A model generated the notes under the pieces. That model was given only the letters and a program-made list of their open reading frames with translations, had not been told where the DNA came from and made no database searches. A stretch of DNA of 64,000 nt, from the NCBI RefSeq assembly GCF_016508585.1, contig NZ_JADVOP010000014.1:31361-95360 (forward strand), in the 5' to 3' direction. Positions 34,298 through 43,548 of the stretch are shown here, one piece after another. A program made the position numbers and the translations under genes. The number at the start of each line of letters is the position of its first letter. Positions within the stretch are counted from its first letter, which is position 1. The stretch is from Acinetobacter baumannii (GTDB lineage: Bacteria; Pseudomonadota; Gammaproteobacteria; Pseudomonadales; Moraxellaceae).

Positions 34298-35296
34298 ATG
34301 GGCAAAATTTCAAAGATTGCAATATTGGGTGCGGGGAGAATGGGCAAAGCGATGGCGATTGCTTTTGCCTACGCTGGGCTGAGGGTGGCGTTAATTGATG
34401 CAAGACAACGAAGTGAAGATGATTTCCTAAACTATCGCATTCAAATTCAGGATGATCTTGAGCAAGAGGTTGCATTACTTGGGAAAATTAATTTTATTCA
34501 ATCTGAGCAACACGTTTTTATACTGGAGAAGATTGATATTTTAAGCCGAGATGCATCGGTTGGAGTCTTATCGAATTGTGATTTATTACTTGAAGCTGTT
34601 CCAGAAGTAAAACAACTCAAACAGGAAGTTTTTGCATGGCTAGACTCCTGTATTTTAGCCAATTGTATCGTCGCTTCGACAACATCTACCTTTTTGGTTA
34701 GCGATATTGCGCAAATGATTTCGCATCCTGCAAGAGTGATCAATGCACACTGGTTAAATCCTGCTTATCTGATGCCCTTGGTGGAATTAAGCCGTTCTGA
34801 ACAAACTTCCGATGAAGCGGTAACCGATTTAAAAAACTTTTTTCATGCCATGGGCAAAGTTCCTGTGGTATGTAACGCGAAAGCCGGTTATATCGTGCCG
34901 CGGATTCAAGCATTGGCAATGAATGAAGCAGCAAGAATGCTCGAAGAAGGTGTAGCCTCGGCAGAAGATATTGATATTGCCATTCGCACAGGTTTTGGTT
35001 TGCGCTTTTCTGTCTTGGGACTATTGGAATTCATTGATTGGGGAGGAGGTGATATTTTGTATTATGCCTCACAATATTTGCAAAAGGAGTTGGGGAATCG
35101 CTTTCAAACACCTGAAATCATTACTGAAAACATGCGTCGACAACACAATGGCTTACGTGAAAAACAAGGCTTTTATAATTATGATCAGGTTGATATTGCT
35201 GCTTATAAACAGCAGGTGTTACATCGATTTGCAGATCGAATCACCCACCACGATTTAAAACCGCATTTTAATATTTTACAGCATGACGCAGTTTAA
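34298..35296 (+). CDS. 3-hydroxyacyl-CoA dehydrogenase family protein
   Basis: 332 residues. The NAD-binding domain starts KIAILGAGRMGKAMAIAFAYAG. A CDLLLEAVPEVKQLKQEVF block follows, then STTSTFLVSDIA and INAHWLNPAYLMPLVEL (catalytic His), and a C-terminal 3HCDH domain from about residue 190. It resembles single-function enzymes such as L-carnitine or L-gulonate 3-dehydrogenases as much as fatty-acid enzymes. AAGGA lies 7 nt before the ATG at 34298, and longer in-frame starts inside the previous gene are rejected. Coupled to the opine-dehydrogenase-like gene, it may oxidise a 3-hydroxy acid in the same pathway. Confidence 0.85.
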   Translation: MGKISKIAILGAGRMGKAMAIAFAYAGLRVALIDARQRSEDDFLNYRIQIQDDLEQEVALLGKINFIQSEQHVFILEKIDILSRDASVGVLSNCDLLLEAVPEVKQLKQEVFAWLDSCILANCIVASTTSTFLVSDIAQMISHPARVINAHWLNPAYLMPLVELSRSEQTSDEAVTDLKNFFHAMGKVPVVCNAKAGYIVPRIQALAMNEAARMLEEGVASAEDIDIAIRTGFGLRFSVLGLLEFIDWGGGDILYYASQYLQKELGNRFQTPEIITENMRRQHNGLREKQGFYNYDQVDIAAYKQQVLHRFADRITHHDLKPHFNILQHDAV

Positions 35297-35308
35297 ACTT
35301 TGATGTTC

Positions 35309-35332
35309 AGCTCATCTCTATAGAGATGAGCT
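35309..35332. terminator. Bidirectional intrinsic terminator
   Basis: AGCTCATCTC and GAGATGAGCT form a perfect 10-bp stem around TATA, followed by TTT on the plus strand. It lies between the convergent dehydrogenase and iacR genes. Confidence 0.75.
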
Positions 35333-35345
35333 TTTACGATCATGT

Positions 35346-35819
35346 TTAACTCGAAGGCATAAGATTGAACAGTTTTTTAAGTTGGGCATTTAATTGATGA
35401 AGTTCTTCATCTTCAAAGGCATTTAGAATCCCCGACAAAGTCACTTGGCTGATTTGATTAATTTGTTCCACCAGTTCTTTTCCTTTATCGGTCAGTTTGA
35501 CCATAGAGATCCGTTCGTCAGCCTCAGATGAAAAAACTTGCACAATATCGTCTTCAACTAAACGATAAATCGCTTTGGTTGCCGTGGTTAATTTCAGGGT
35601 AGAGAGATTGGCAATCTCTGTAATACTGGCTTGCTCTAAAGCATTTGTGCTCAAGATAATTTTACGGCGAGTGTTGTCTATACCTAATTTTTTAATCGAT
35701 TTTTCAATAAGCTGCGTGTATTTCCCGTTAACTTGCGAGATCCAGAAAAAAGGATAGCTTTGTAAACTGCTTGGTTCATTGTTAGGTAGGAATTGTTCTA
35801 AATGAGTCAGCATAGCCAA
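35346..35819 (-). CDS. iacR: IacR, MarR-family repressor of indole-3-acetate catabolism
   Basis: 157 residues, one MarR winged-helix domain: TEIANLSTLKLTTATKAIYRLVEDDIVQVFSSEADERISMVKLTDKGKELV holds the recognition helix and the wing with its Asp-Glu-Arg. It is divergent from iacH with 143 bp between them that hold a good promoter and a dyad. In described iac clusters a MarR-type repressor named IacR is released by indole-3-acetate. Identity rests on family and on the complete iac set next door. Confidence 0.8.
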   Translation of the reverse strand: MAMLTHLEQFLPNNEPSSLQSYPFFWISQVNGKYTQLIEKSIKKLGIDNTRRKIILSTNALEQASITEIANLSTLKLTTATKAIYRLVEDDIVQVFSSEADERISMVKLTDKGKELVEQINQISQVTLSGILNAFEDEELHQLNAQLKKLFNLMPSS

Positions 35820-35901
35820 GTAATAACTTTATAAAAATGGACATTTCTCATTATACAAAAATTAAATTTTTTTTTCTTTGCTGTTTATCAATAAAAATAG
35901 C

Positions 35902-35951
35902 TTGACAATTACATTACTTTTTCCGATATTTGTATTAACTATAAAAATACA
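35902..35951 (+). promoter_or_regulatory. iacH promoter with candidate IacR operator
   Basis: TTGACA at 35902-35907 is followed after 17 bp by GATATT at 35925-35930, a strong -35 with a fair -10. Immediately downstream TGTATT and AATACA (35931-35951, 9-bp spacer) form an exact dyad over the expected transcription start, where a MarR repressor would block initiation. Confidence 0.6.
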
Positions 35952-35962
35952 TGGAAAAGTGA

Positions 35963-37075
35963 ATGAATATTGTTGTACAAGAGGTACGAAAAGGCACCGG
36001 TGCTTTGAAAGTGATGGTGAAAGATTCCATTGACATTCAAGGCATGAAAACGATGTCAGGTAGCCAAGCGTTGATGGATACACCTGCTGCAACTGCAAAT
36101 GCAGAAGTTGTGGAGCTTATTTTGGCTGCTGATTGTCAAATCACGGCGAAAACCAATTTGCATGAACTTGCCTTTGGGATTACCGGTATCAATCACAGCT
36201 TTGGCACTGCGCTTAATCCTAAATATCCAGACCTGATTCCCGGCGGTTCATCAAGCGGTTCTGCGGCAGCCATAGCAGCAGGTTTGGCTGATTTTACACT
36301 GGGTACCGATACCGGCGGTTCAATCCGTATGCCTGCAGCATGTTGCGGGGTATATGGTTTAAAACCAACCTTTGATCGAGTGAGTCGTAAAGGTGTGCAT
36401 CCAACAGTGAGTTCTTTGGACTGTGTTGGACCATTTGCAATGTCAGTCAGCATGATTGAAACAGCAATGCAAATTATTGATCCAAGCTTCCATCCTTTAG
36501 CTGAATTAACTCAGGCACCAAAACTCGCTTGGCTTGATGTAAGAGCGGATACTGAAGTGATTGAATGTATTCAGGATTATCTTGATCAAGCTGATTTGCC
36601 GTTGACTTCTGTGAAATCAGAATGGTTTGACTCGGCTTTCGAGGCGGGTATGCAAGTCATCAATTATGAGAATTGGCAGGCATATGCAGCTTTAACCGAA
36701 ACCGGATTGGTCGGTGCAGATGTCAACGCTCGATTACTCAAAGCTGCCCAAACAACATTGCAACAAGTGCAGCAAGCAGAACAGATAAAAGCCAAGTTTA
36801 AGGCTGAAATCGATGCTTTATTGACACAATTTGATGCCTTGATTTTACCGACCCTGCCACAGATTCCACCCAAAGTAAGTGAAGCAGAAAATACAGTGGC
36901 GTTCTTGAATTTAACGGGCTTGGTTCGTCCTTTTAATTTATCGGGACATCCAGCGATTTCAATACCGCTACAAACAGCGTCAGGTTTACCTGTCGGTTTA
37001 CAAATCGTGGCAAAACAAAATGCAGATGAGCATGTCTGTGCAATTGCGAAATATATCGTTGAGGCAGCGCAATAA
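35963..37075 (+). CDS. iacH: IacH, amidase-signature family protein
   Basis: 370 residues, amidase signature hydrolase. The Ser-cisSer-Lys triad is visible as Lys20 (VMVKDS), Ser96 (GGSSSGS) and Ser120 (TDTGGSIRMP). At 370 residues it is shorter than the usual 450-500 but contains the core. An iacH amidase accompanies iac clusters in Pseudomonas putida 1290 and Acinetobacter. It may release indole-3-acetate from amide forms, but its role has not been shown to be essential. First gene of the plus-strand run, 19 bp before iacA. Confidence 0.82.
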   Translation: MNIVVQEVRKGTGALKVMVKDSIDIQGMKTMSGSQALMDTPAATANAEVVELILAADCQITAKTNLHELAFGITGINHSFGTALNPKYPDLIPGGSSSGSAAAIAAGLADFTLGTDTGGSIRMPAACCGVYGLKPTFDRVSRKGVHPTVSSLDCVGPFAMSVSMIETAMQIIDPSFHPLAELTQAPKLAWLDVRADTEVIECIQDYLDQADLPLTSVKSEWFDSAFEAGMQVINYENWQAYAALTETGLVGADVNARLLKAAQTTLQQVQQAEQIKAKFKAEIDALLTQFDALILPTLPQIPPKVSEAENTVAFLNLTGLVRPFNLSGHPAISIPLQTASGLPVGLQIVAKQNADEHVCAIAKYIVEAAQ

Positions 37076-37093
37076 ATTACAAGGAAGCGGGTA

Positions 37094-38260
37094 ATGAATC
37101 AGTTAGCGACAAAGGATTTTGTTATGGATACAAAAACAGCAGAATTAGACGCTTTATGTCTGGAAATACGGGAGCGTGCTTGTACAGGTGAGTTCGATAA
37201 TCAAGCATATGTCAGTCAGGACATTATCGAGAAACTTAAACACATCGGTGTGTATCGTGCTTTGGTTCCGAAACGCTTTGGCGGCAATGAATGGTCACCA
37301 AAACAGTTTTGTGAATTGATTGAAAAATTGTCTAAAGCGGATGGCTCAGTAGGTTGGGTAGCAAGCTTTGGGATGAGTCCTGCATATTTAGGCAGTTTGC
37401 CTGAAGCAACGCTTGAGCAGTTATACCAAGACAGTCCCGATATCGTTTTTGCAGGAGGGATTTTTCCGCCACAACCAGCGGAAATGACTGAACAAGGCGT
37501 TGTGGTCAGCGGGCGCTGGAAATTTTCCAGTGGCTGCATGGGGGCAGATATCGTAGGGGTCGGGATTTCACCACAGAAAAATAATGAAACTCAGGGTTTA
37601 CCCCGTATGGCAGTCATGCCTGCGCAACAGGCGCAAATCGAAATGACGTGGGATACTGTGGGACTCAAAGGTACAGGTAGTCATGATTTGGTGGTGAAAA
37701 ATGTTCTGGTCGCAAAAGAATGGACTTTTGTTCGCGGTGAGCCATCGAAGTTGTCCGAACCATTTTTTAAATATCCCTCACTGTCACTGGCAACACAGGT
37801 TTTAACTGTGGTGGGAATTGGTGTAGCGGCAGCAGCAATTGAAGAGTTTCAAAAGCTTGCACCGGGTAAAGCTTCCATTACGGGTGGGGCTGAAATTGCC
37901 CATCGTCCCATCACCCAATACGAATTTGCTCAGGCTGAAGCAGAATTTAAAGCAGCACGGGTTTGGTTCTATGACACTATGCAAATCGTTTGGAATGAAA
38001 TACTTGCTGAACGTACACCCACAGCAGAGCAGGTGAGCGATATGCGATTGTCATGTACCCATGTGGCAAGAGTCTGCGCACGTGTAACACGTAAAATCCA
38101 AATGTTGGCAGGTATGACTGCAATCTATACCCACAATCCCTTTAGCCGTTTCGTTAACGATACCAATGTAGTGACCCAGCATGCCTTTATGGGGGATGCC
38201 ACTTTACAGAATGCTGCTTTGGTGAGCTTCGGAATGAAACCAACACCGGGTTATCTATAG
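37094..38260 (+). CDS. iacA: IacA, flavin-dependent indole-3-acetate monooxygenase
   Basis: 388 residues with the acyl-CoA-dehydrogenase fold used by group D two-component flavin monooxygenases (like the HPA hydroxylase oxygenase C2 and HsaA). Blocks include IGVYRALVPKRFGG, LSKADGSVGWV, the SGRWKFSSGCMGAD flavin-loop segment and WDTVGLKGTGSHDLV. It needs reduced flavin from a partner reductase, here the iacG product. Published work on IacA describes the first attack on the indole ring of indole-3-acetate and indigo formation from indole. AGGAAG lies 7 nt before the start. Confidence 0.83.
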   Translation: MNQLATKDFVMDTKTAELDALCLEIRERACTGEFDNQAYVSQDIIEKLKHIGVYRALVPKRFGGNEWSPKQFCELIEKLSKADGSVGWVASFGMSPAYLGSLPEATLEQLYQDSPDIVFAGGIFPPQPAEMTEQGVVVSGRWKFSSGCMGADIVGVGISPQKNNETQGLPRMAVMPAQQAQIEMTWDTVGLKGTGSHDLVVKNVLVAKEWTFVRGEPSKLSEPFFKYPSLSLATQVLTVVGIGVAAAAIEEFQKLAPGKASITGGAEIAHRPITQYEFAQAEAEFKAARVWFYDTMQIVWNEILAERTPTAEQVSDMRLSCTHVARVCARVTRKIQMLAGMTAIYTHNPFSRFVNDTNVVTQHAFMGDATLQNAALVSFGMKPTPGYL

Positions 38261-38303
38261 TTTGATAAATAGCATGAGACAACAGTACAGGGACCGAGCA
38301 GAG

Positions 38304-38831
38304 ATGAATGATCAATCCGTTTTACAGCATCTTATACAGCGGATACAGCACCTTGAAGCACAAAATGCAATTCGTAACTGTATCAACCGCTATATGGAAA
38401 TTTGTGATGGCTTAAATGCCAATACTGATCTGGATGAACTCATGGATTTATTTGACCCAGACAGTATATGGGAAGGGATTGGTGAAAAATATGCCCAATC
38501 TTTTGGACGTTACGATTCTTGGCAGGCCATTTTTAACATGTTTAAAAGCTATACCCGGAAAGAATCACACTTTGTGATGAATGCGCACTTCCTCAGTTCA
38601 GAGCAAATTGAAATGAATGCCGAACAGGCAAATGCAAGTTGGTTGATGTTGCAGACCTCAACTTTCGGCGATGACCAGAGTCATTTAAACGCCGCAAAAC
38701 TTAGAGTCAAGTTTAAACAGCAAGCCGATGGGCGTTGGAAAATTAAACATTTCCAGACTGAAAATATTTTTAGTCGTCCCGTATCCCACTGGAACAGTAC
38801 AGCGAAATTGCCAGTACCGTCTCAGCAATAA
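38304..38831 (+). CDS. iacI: SnoaL/NTF2-like protein of the iac operon (possible IacI)
   Basis: About 175 residues. After a short coiled helix (LQHLIQRIQHLEAQNAIRNCINRYMEICDGLN), an NTF2-like/SnoaL fold is suggested by LMDLFDPDSIWEGIG, GRYDSWQAIFNMF and WKIKHFQTENIF. Such small cone-shaped domains act as isomerases, hydratases or cyclases on aromatic intermediates. An earlier in-frame ATG at 38274 and a TTG at 38262 lack ribosome sites. It lies between iacA and iacC. The name iacI is a tentative match by family. It might instead fill the place of iacB, which I could not identify. Confidence 0.6.
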   Translation: MNDQSVLQHLIQRIQHLEAQNAIRNCINRYMEICDGLNANTDLDELMDLFDPDSIWEGIGEKYAQSFGRYDSWQAIFNMFKSYTRKESHFVMNAHFLSSEQIEMNAEQANASWLMLQTSTFGDDQSHLNAAKLRVKFKQQADGRWKIKHFQTENIFSRPVSHWNSTAKLPVPSQQ

Positions 38832-38861
38832 CCTATGGATAGATTGAAAAGGATAATTGAT

Positions 38862-40139
38862 ATGAACAGTATTATTCCAATGCAGAACATTGATGTTGAT
38901 TACAACGATTTGGTTCAAAGTGACCGTGCACATACCTCCTTATATAAAGATGAGCATATCTTTGAACAAGAGATGGAAAAAATTTATTACAGCACTTGGG
39001 TCTGGGTAGCCCATGCCAGTGAAATTCCTGAGGGTGGAAGTTATAAGACCATCAATATCGGTCAACAGCCTGTTGTTGTGGTTCGTGATCGCAAAAAGAA
39101 AGTTCATGTTCTGTTAAACCGTTGCCGTCATCGTGCAGCAACAGTCTGCGAACATAAAAAGGGCAAGACCAACAGTTTTGTCTGTCCTTATCATGGTTGG
39201 AGTTATGCGCTGGATGGCACATTACGTGGTGTACCTTCACCTGAAAGTTATGGAGACTGTCTCGACAAGTCTGAATTCCCCTTGGTGAGTTTAAGGGTCG
39301 AAGAATACAATGGCATGATTTTTGCCACGTTTAAACAGGATATTGAACCCTTGGAAGATTTCTTGGGTGCTGCAAAGAAATGGATAGATCTGTTTATGAA
39401 GCAAGGTGCAGGCTATCCAATCAAAATATTGGGTGAGCATCGTTTTCGTTTTCCGGGAAACTGGAAAATTCAGTTAGAAAACACCACGGACGCCTATCAT
39501 TTCCCATTGGTACATAAGTCTTTCTTAAGCTCAGTCGATGAGAAAACAGAACAACTGTTCGATTTTGAAAATCAACCTGGATTTGTCGAAGACTTAGGCA
39601 ATGGTCACAGTGTCATGGTGATGATTCCTGAACTCGTCGATCTAGAAGAAGAGTTAATGGAGCGACCAATCCAAGAACGCTTTGAAGACTTGGCTCAGGC
39701 CTTGCGTGATGAAGGTCATGAAGAACTGGAAGTCCGCCGTATCGTACGTGCTGTTGGCGGATCTGGTTTTAACTTGAATATATTCCCGAACATCGCCTGC
39801 TCAATGGCTTTCTTCCGTGTGATGCAACCTATTTCAGCCAAAGAAACTGAAATTCACCACTCTGTCATTACCATGGATGGTGGACCACAGATTGCCAATC
39901 AATATCGTTTACGACTACATGAACATTTCCAGGGACCGTTCGGTTTTGGAACTCCAGATGATTCCGAGGCATGGGAACGTGTACAACATGGTGCAAGCGC
40001 AGGCAATGACTTATGGATCATGTTAAATCGAGGTCTACCGGGTGAAGTCAAAACTGAAGATGGTTTAAAGAGTGATGTCAGTGCTGAAACAGGCATGCGT
40101 GCTGCTTATCAGCAGTGGAAAAAGTTGATGACGGCTTAA
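38862..40139 (+). CDS. iacC: IacC, Rieske ring-hydroxylating dioxygenase alpha subunit
   Basis: About 425 residues. Rieske [2Fe-2S] ligands are visible as CRH (Cys88, His90) and CPYH (Cys108, His111), counted from the ATG at 38862, which has AAGGA about 9 nt upstream. The mononuclear iron site has DAYHFPLVH (Asp210, His213, His218). In the iac pathway this subunit with IacD attacks dioxindole-3-acetic acid on the way to catechol. Electrons would come from the IacF reductase encoded three genes downstream. A 9-residue longer start at 38835 is less likely. Confidence 0.87.
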   Translation: MNSIIPMQNIDVDYNDLVQSDRAHTSLYKDEHIFEQEMEKIYYSTWVWVAHASEIPEGGSYKTINIGQQPVVVVRDRKKKVHVLLNRCRHRAATVCEHKKGKTNSFVCPYHGWSYALDGTLRGVPSPESYGDCLDKSEFPLVSLRVEEYNGMIFATFKQDIEPLEDFLGAAKKWIDLFMKQGAGYPIKILGEHRFRFPGNWKIQLENTTDAYHFPLVHKSFLSSVDEKTEQLFDFENQPGFVEDLGNGHSVMVMIPELVDLEEELMERPIQERFEDLAQALRDEGHEELEVRRIVRAVGGSGFNLNIFPNIACSMAFFRVMQPISAKETEIHHSVITMDGGPQIANQYRLRLHEHFQGPFGFGTPDDSEAWERVQHGASAGNDLWIMLNRGLPGEVKTEDGLKSDVSAETGMRAAYQQWKKLMTA

Positions 40140-40149
40140 GGAGAGTGCC

Positions 40150-40635
40150 ATGAAAATTGATCTAGATTTACTCAATGAAATTACAGCGTTTATCTGGGCT
40201 GAGGCTGATATGTTGGATCATTCTGAGCATGATAATTGGTTGGATTTATGGAATGAGGAGGGGGTCTATATCATTCCAATTGATCCAAAACTGACAGATT
40301 ACGAAAATAACTTGAACTATGCTTATGACGATCATCATATGCGTAAGTTACGTGTGCAGCGCTTGCAAAATGGTGAGGCGATTTCAACTACACCTAAAGC
40401 CAATACGGTACGCAGTGTTTCACGCATTCGCATTGTACAAGATCAAGACGGCGAAATAATTTTACGTTGCGCACAAAACTTACGTGAGTTTCGTAAAGAG
40501 AGCCTAAAACATTATACCGCCGATGTGACATTCCATTTGGTTCGTGACTCTGAGCATGGGTTTAAAATCAACAGAAAAATTATTAACTTAGTCAACTCGA
40601 CCGATACCTTGGCGGGTATCAGTTATATCCTCTAG
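40150..40635 (+). CDS. iacD: IacD, ring-hydroxylating dioxygenase beta subunit
   Basis: 161 residues, the size and NTF2-like fold of dioxygenase small subunits: AEADMLDHSEHDNWLDLWNEEGVYIIPID at the start and LRCAQNLREFRK near the middle. It stabilises the alpha3beta3 assembly and may shape the pocket. The gap to iacC is 10 bp and GGAG precedes the start, so the two subunits are co-produced. Confidence 0.86.
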   Translation: MKIDLDLLNEITAFIWAEADMLDHSEHDNWLDLWNEEGVYIIPIDPKLTDYENNLNYAYDDHHMRKLRVQRLQNGEAISTTPKANTVRSVSRIRIVQDQDGEIILRCAQNLREFRKESLKHYTADVTFHLVRDSEHGFKINRKIINLVNSTDTLAGISYIL

Positions 40636-40645
40636 GAGCATGAAA

Positions 40646-41383
40646 ATGAAACAGGTTGTTTTAGTGACAGGTGCTGCTTCTGGACTGGGGAATGTGATTG
40701 CCGAATATTTTGCGGCTCAAGGACATCAGGTCATTGTTTCAGCAAGTAGCTTGGAAAAGGCTGAGAATGCCAAAGCACGCAGTGCCTATGCGGAAAATAT
40801 GTTTGCCTTAAAACTGGATATTTCAGTAGAGGCCGATTTCCATGCAGCAGTACAGTGGATTCAAGAAAAGTTCTCAAAACTGGATGTATTGATTAACAAT
40901 GCAACTGTAACCAAGGCAACGCCTGTTTTAGAAATTACTGCTGCAGATTTTGACTGGGTGACACAGGTGAACCAACGCGGCACTTTCCAATCTTGTCAGA
41001 TCATTGGCAAATATATGGCAGATCAGGGTTATGGCCGTATCGTAAATATGGCTTCTTTGGCTGGACAAAATGGTGGAACTGCCACAGGCGCACACTATGC
41101 AGCGACCAAAGGTGCAATCGTGACCTTAACCAAAATTTTTGCTAAGGAATTTGCTGCCAAAGGGGTAACGGTGAATGCTATCGCCCCGGGTCCTATGGAA
41201 TCACCGATTGTACATAGCGTGGTATCTGAGGAAAAAATGGCGCAATTTATTCAAAACATCCCTGTTAGAGCACTGGGGAGTATGACATTTATTGCTGAAA
41301 CCTGCGCTTTGCTGGCAAGCCCAAGTGCTGCATTTGTGACTGGCGCAACATGGGATATTAACGGTGGATTATTTATGCGTTAA
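40646..41383 (+). CDS. iacE: IacE, short-chain dehydrogenase
   Basis: 245 residues. TGAASGLGNVIAE nucleotide loop, NNATV in place of the usual NNAG, catalytic Ser in VNMASLAGQ and YAATK with the Tyr/Lys pair, ending DINGG. GGAG lies 7 nt before the ATG at 40646. The ATG at 40640 is too close to it. In described iac pathways IacE works after IacA, on the 2-hydroxylated or epoxidised indole-acetate, leading to the oxindole intermediates. Confidence 0.84.
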   Translation: MKQVVLVTGAASGLGNVIAEYFAAQGHQVIVSASSLEKAENAKARSAYAENMFALKLDISVEADFHAAVQWIQEKFSKLDVLINNATVTKATPVLEITAADFDWVTQVNQRGTFQSCQIIGKYMADQGYGRIVNMASLAGQNGGTATGAHYAATKGAIVTLTKIFAKEFAAKGVTVNAIAPGPMESPIVHSVVSEEKMAQFIQNIPVRALGSMTFIAETCALLASPSAAFVTGATWDINGGLFMR

Positions 41384-41417
41384 GCCTAGCGCTCAGCACA
41401 TAATAGGGAGATAAATC

Positions 41418-42371
41418 ATGACGATGCTGTATAACGTGGTGGTCAGAAACCGTCATGTTGAGGGTGGAAATGTTGCAGTAATGGAATTTGAGTCAGCAGA
41501 TTCAATGGCTTTACCAAAAATTGAAGCAGGTGCGCATATTGATGTGCACTTGCCGAATGGCATGGTACGTCAATACTCACTTTGCCAAAATCCAAATGAG
41601 GTGGGTAAGTTTCGATTAGGAATTTTACGGGATCCGGAATCCCGTGGGGGATCAATCTCTGCGTTTGATGATTTAAAAGATGGCATGCAGATTCAGGTCA
41701 GTCAGCCCAAAAATCTATTTCCATTGGTTAAAGCCAAACATGCTGTATTGATCGGTGGTGGTATTGGAATCACGCCGTTAATTACAATGGCTTATCAACT
41801 GGAACAAGAAGGTGCTTCATTTGAATTGCATTATTGTGGAGCAAGTCCAGAGCACTGCGCTTTCGTTGATGAAATTAAAAATGGGGTATTGGCACCGTTC
41901 AGCACTTTCCATTTTAAATCTGAAGGCGCCAATCATCGTGAATTTTTCCAATCAGCCATTCAAGACATTGAAAAAAACAGCCATATCTATACGTGTGGAC
42001 CTCACGGCTTTATGGATTGGGTGATCAACTTAGCCCTCAGCCAAAATTTTCCTGAACAGCACATTCATAAAGAGTATTTTCAGGTTGAAGTCGAAACAGG
42101 CGGAGATGCTTTTGAGGTTGTGGCTGAACGCAGTGGTAAAATTATTATGGTCAATGCTGAAGAAACGATTCTGCAGGCTTTGGCACGAGAAGGCATAGAT
42201 ATCGAAATGTCATGCGAACAGGGGGTATGTGGTACCTGTATGTGCGATGTGATTGAAGGCGAACCTGACCATCGTGATGTGTATTTTACAGATGAAGAAA
42301 AGGCCAGCAATGAACAGATACTGGTGTGTTGTTCTCGTTCTAAGTCAGCAAGGTTGGTCCTGGATATTTAA
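41418..42371 (+). CDS. iacF: IacF, PDR/VanB-type reductase with plant-type ferredoxin domain
   Basis: 317 residues in class IA (phthalate dioxygenase reductase) order: flavin domain (RQYSLCQNP near residue 51), NAD domain (LIGGGIGITPL near 111, YTCGPHGFMD near 191), then a [2Fe-2S] ferredoxin domain with Cys266, Cys271, Cys274 and Cys304 (CEQGVCGTC ... CC). It passes electrons from NAD(P)H to the IacCD dioxygenase. GGGAG lies 8 nt upstream of the start. Confidence 0.88.
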   Translation: MTMLYNVVVRNRHVEGGNVAVMEFESADSMALPKIEAGAHIDVHLPNGMVRQYSLCQNPNEVGKFRLGILRDPESRGGSISAFDDLKDGMQIQVSQPKNLFPLVKAKHAVLIGGGIGITPLITMAYQLEQEGASFELHYCGASPEHCAFVDEIKNGVLAPFSTFHFKSEGANHREFFQSAIQDIEKNSHIYTCGPHGFMDWVINLALSQNFPEQHIHKEYFQVEVETGGDAFEVVAERSGKIIMVNAEETILQALAREGIDIEMSCEQGVCGTCMCDVIEGEPDHRDVYFTDEEKASNEQILVCCSRSKSARLVLDI

Positions 42372-42428
42372 TCAGTTGGATTAAACCACGATATAGAGAT
42401 GACAAAGATAGGACATCAAATAGGATAA

Positions 42429-43409
<981 letters not shown>

Positions 43410-43419
43410 GACTTTAGGA

Positions 43420-43449
43420 GCCGACAAACTTGTCAATGAGCTTGTCGGC
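43420..43449 (+). terminator. Hairpin at the end of the iac operon
   Basis: GCCGACAA and TTGTCGGC form a perfect 8-bp GC-rich stem, extended by a CT/AG pair inside, 11 bp after the iacG stop. The following T-tract is weak (AGTTTG). Confidence 0.6.
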
Positions 43450-43505
43450 AGTTTGAATATTGAATCTAATCCTATAGTTTTTGTGGGCTAAACTCAGTCA
43501 AGCAT

Positions 43506-43521
43506 AATTGTTCACCCTATT
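43506..43521 (+). promoter_or_regulatory. Shared 16-bp element, copy 1 (before feaR)
   Basis: AATTGTTCACCCTATT lies 28 bp before the feaR-like start. It matches the element at 44477-44492 at 14 of 16 positions in the same direction. A candidate binding half-site for the FeaR-like activator. Confidence 0.5.
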
Positions 43522-43548
43522 CAATCGTTCTATCCGAGGGAAATGGAT

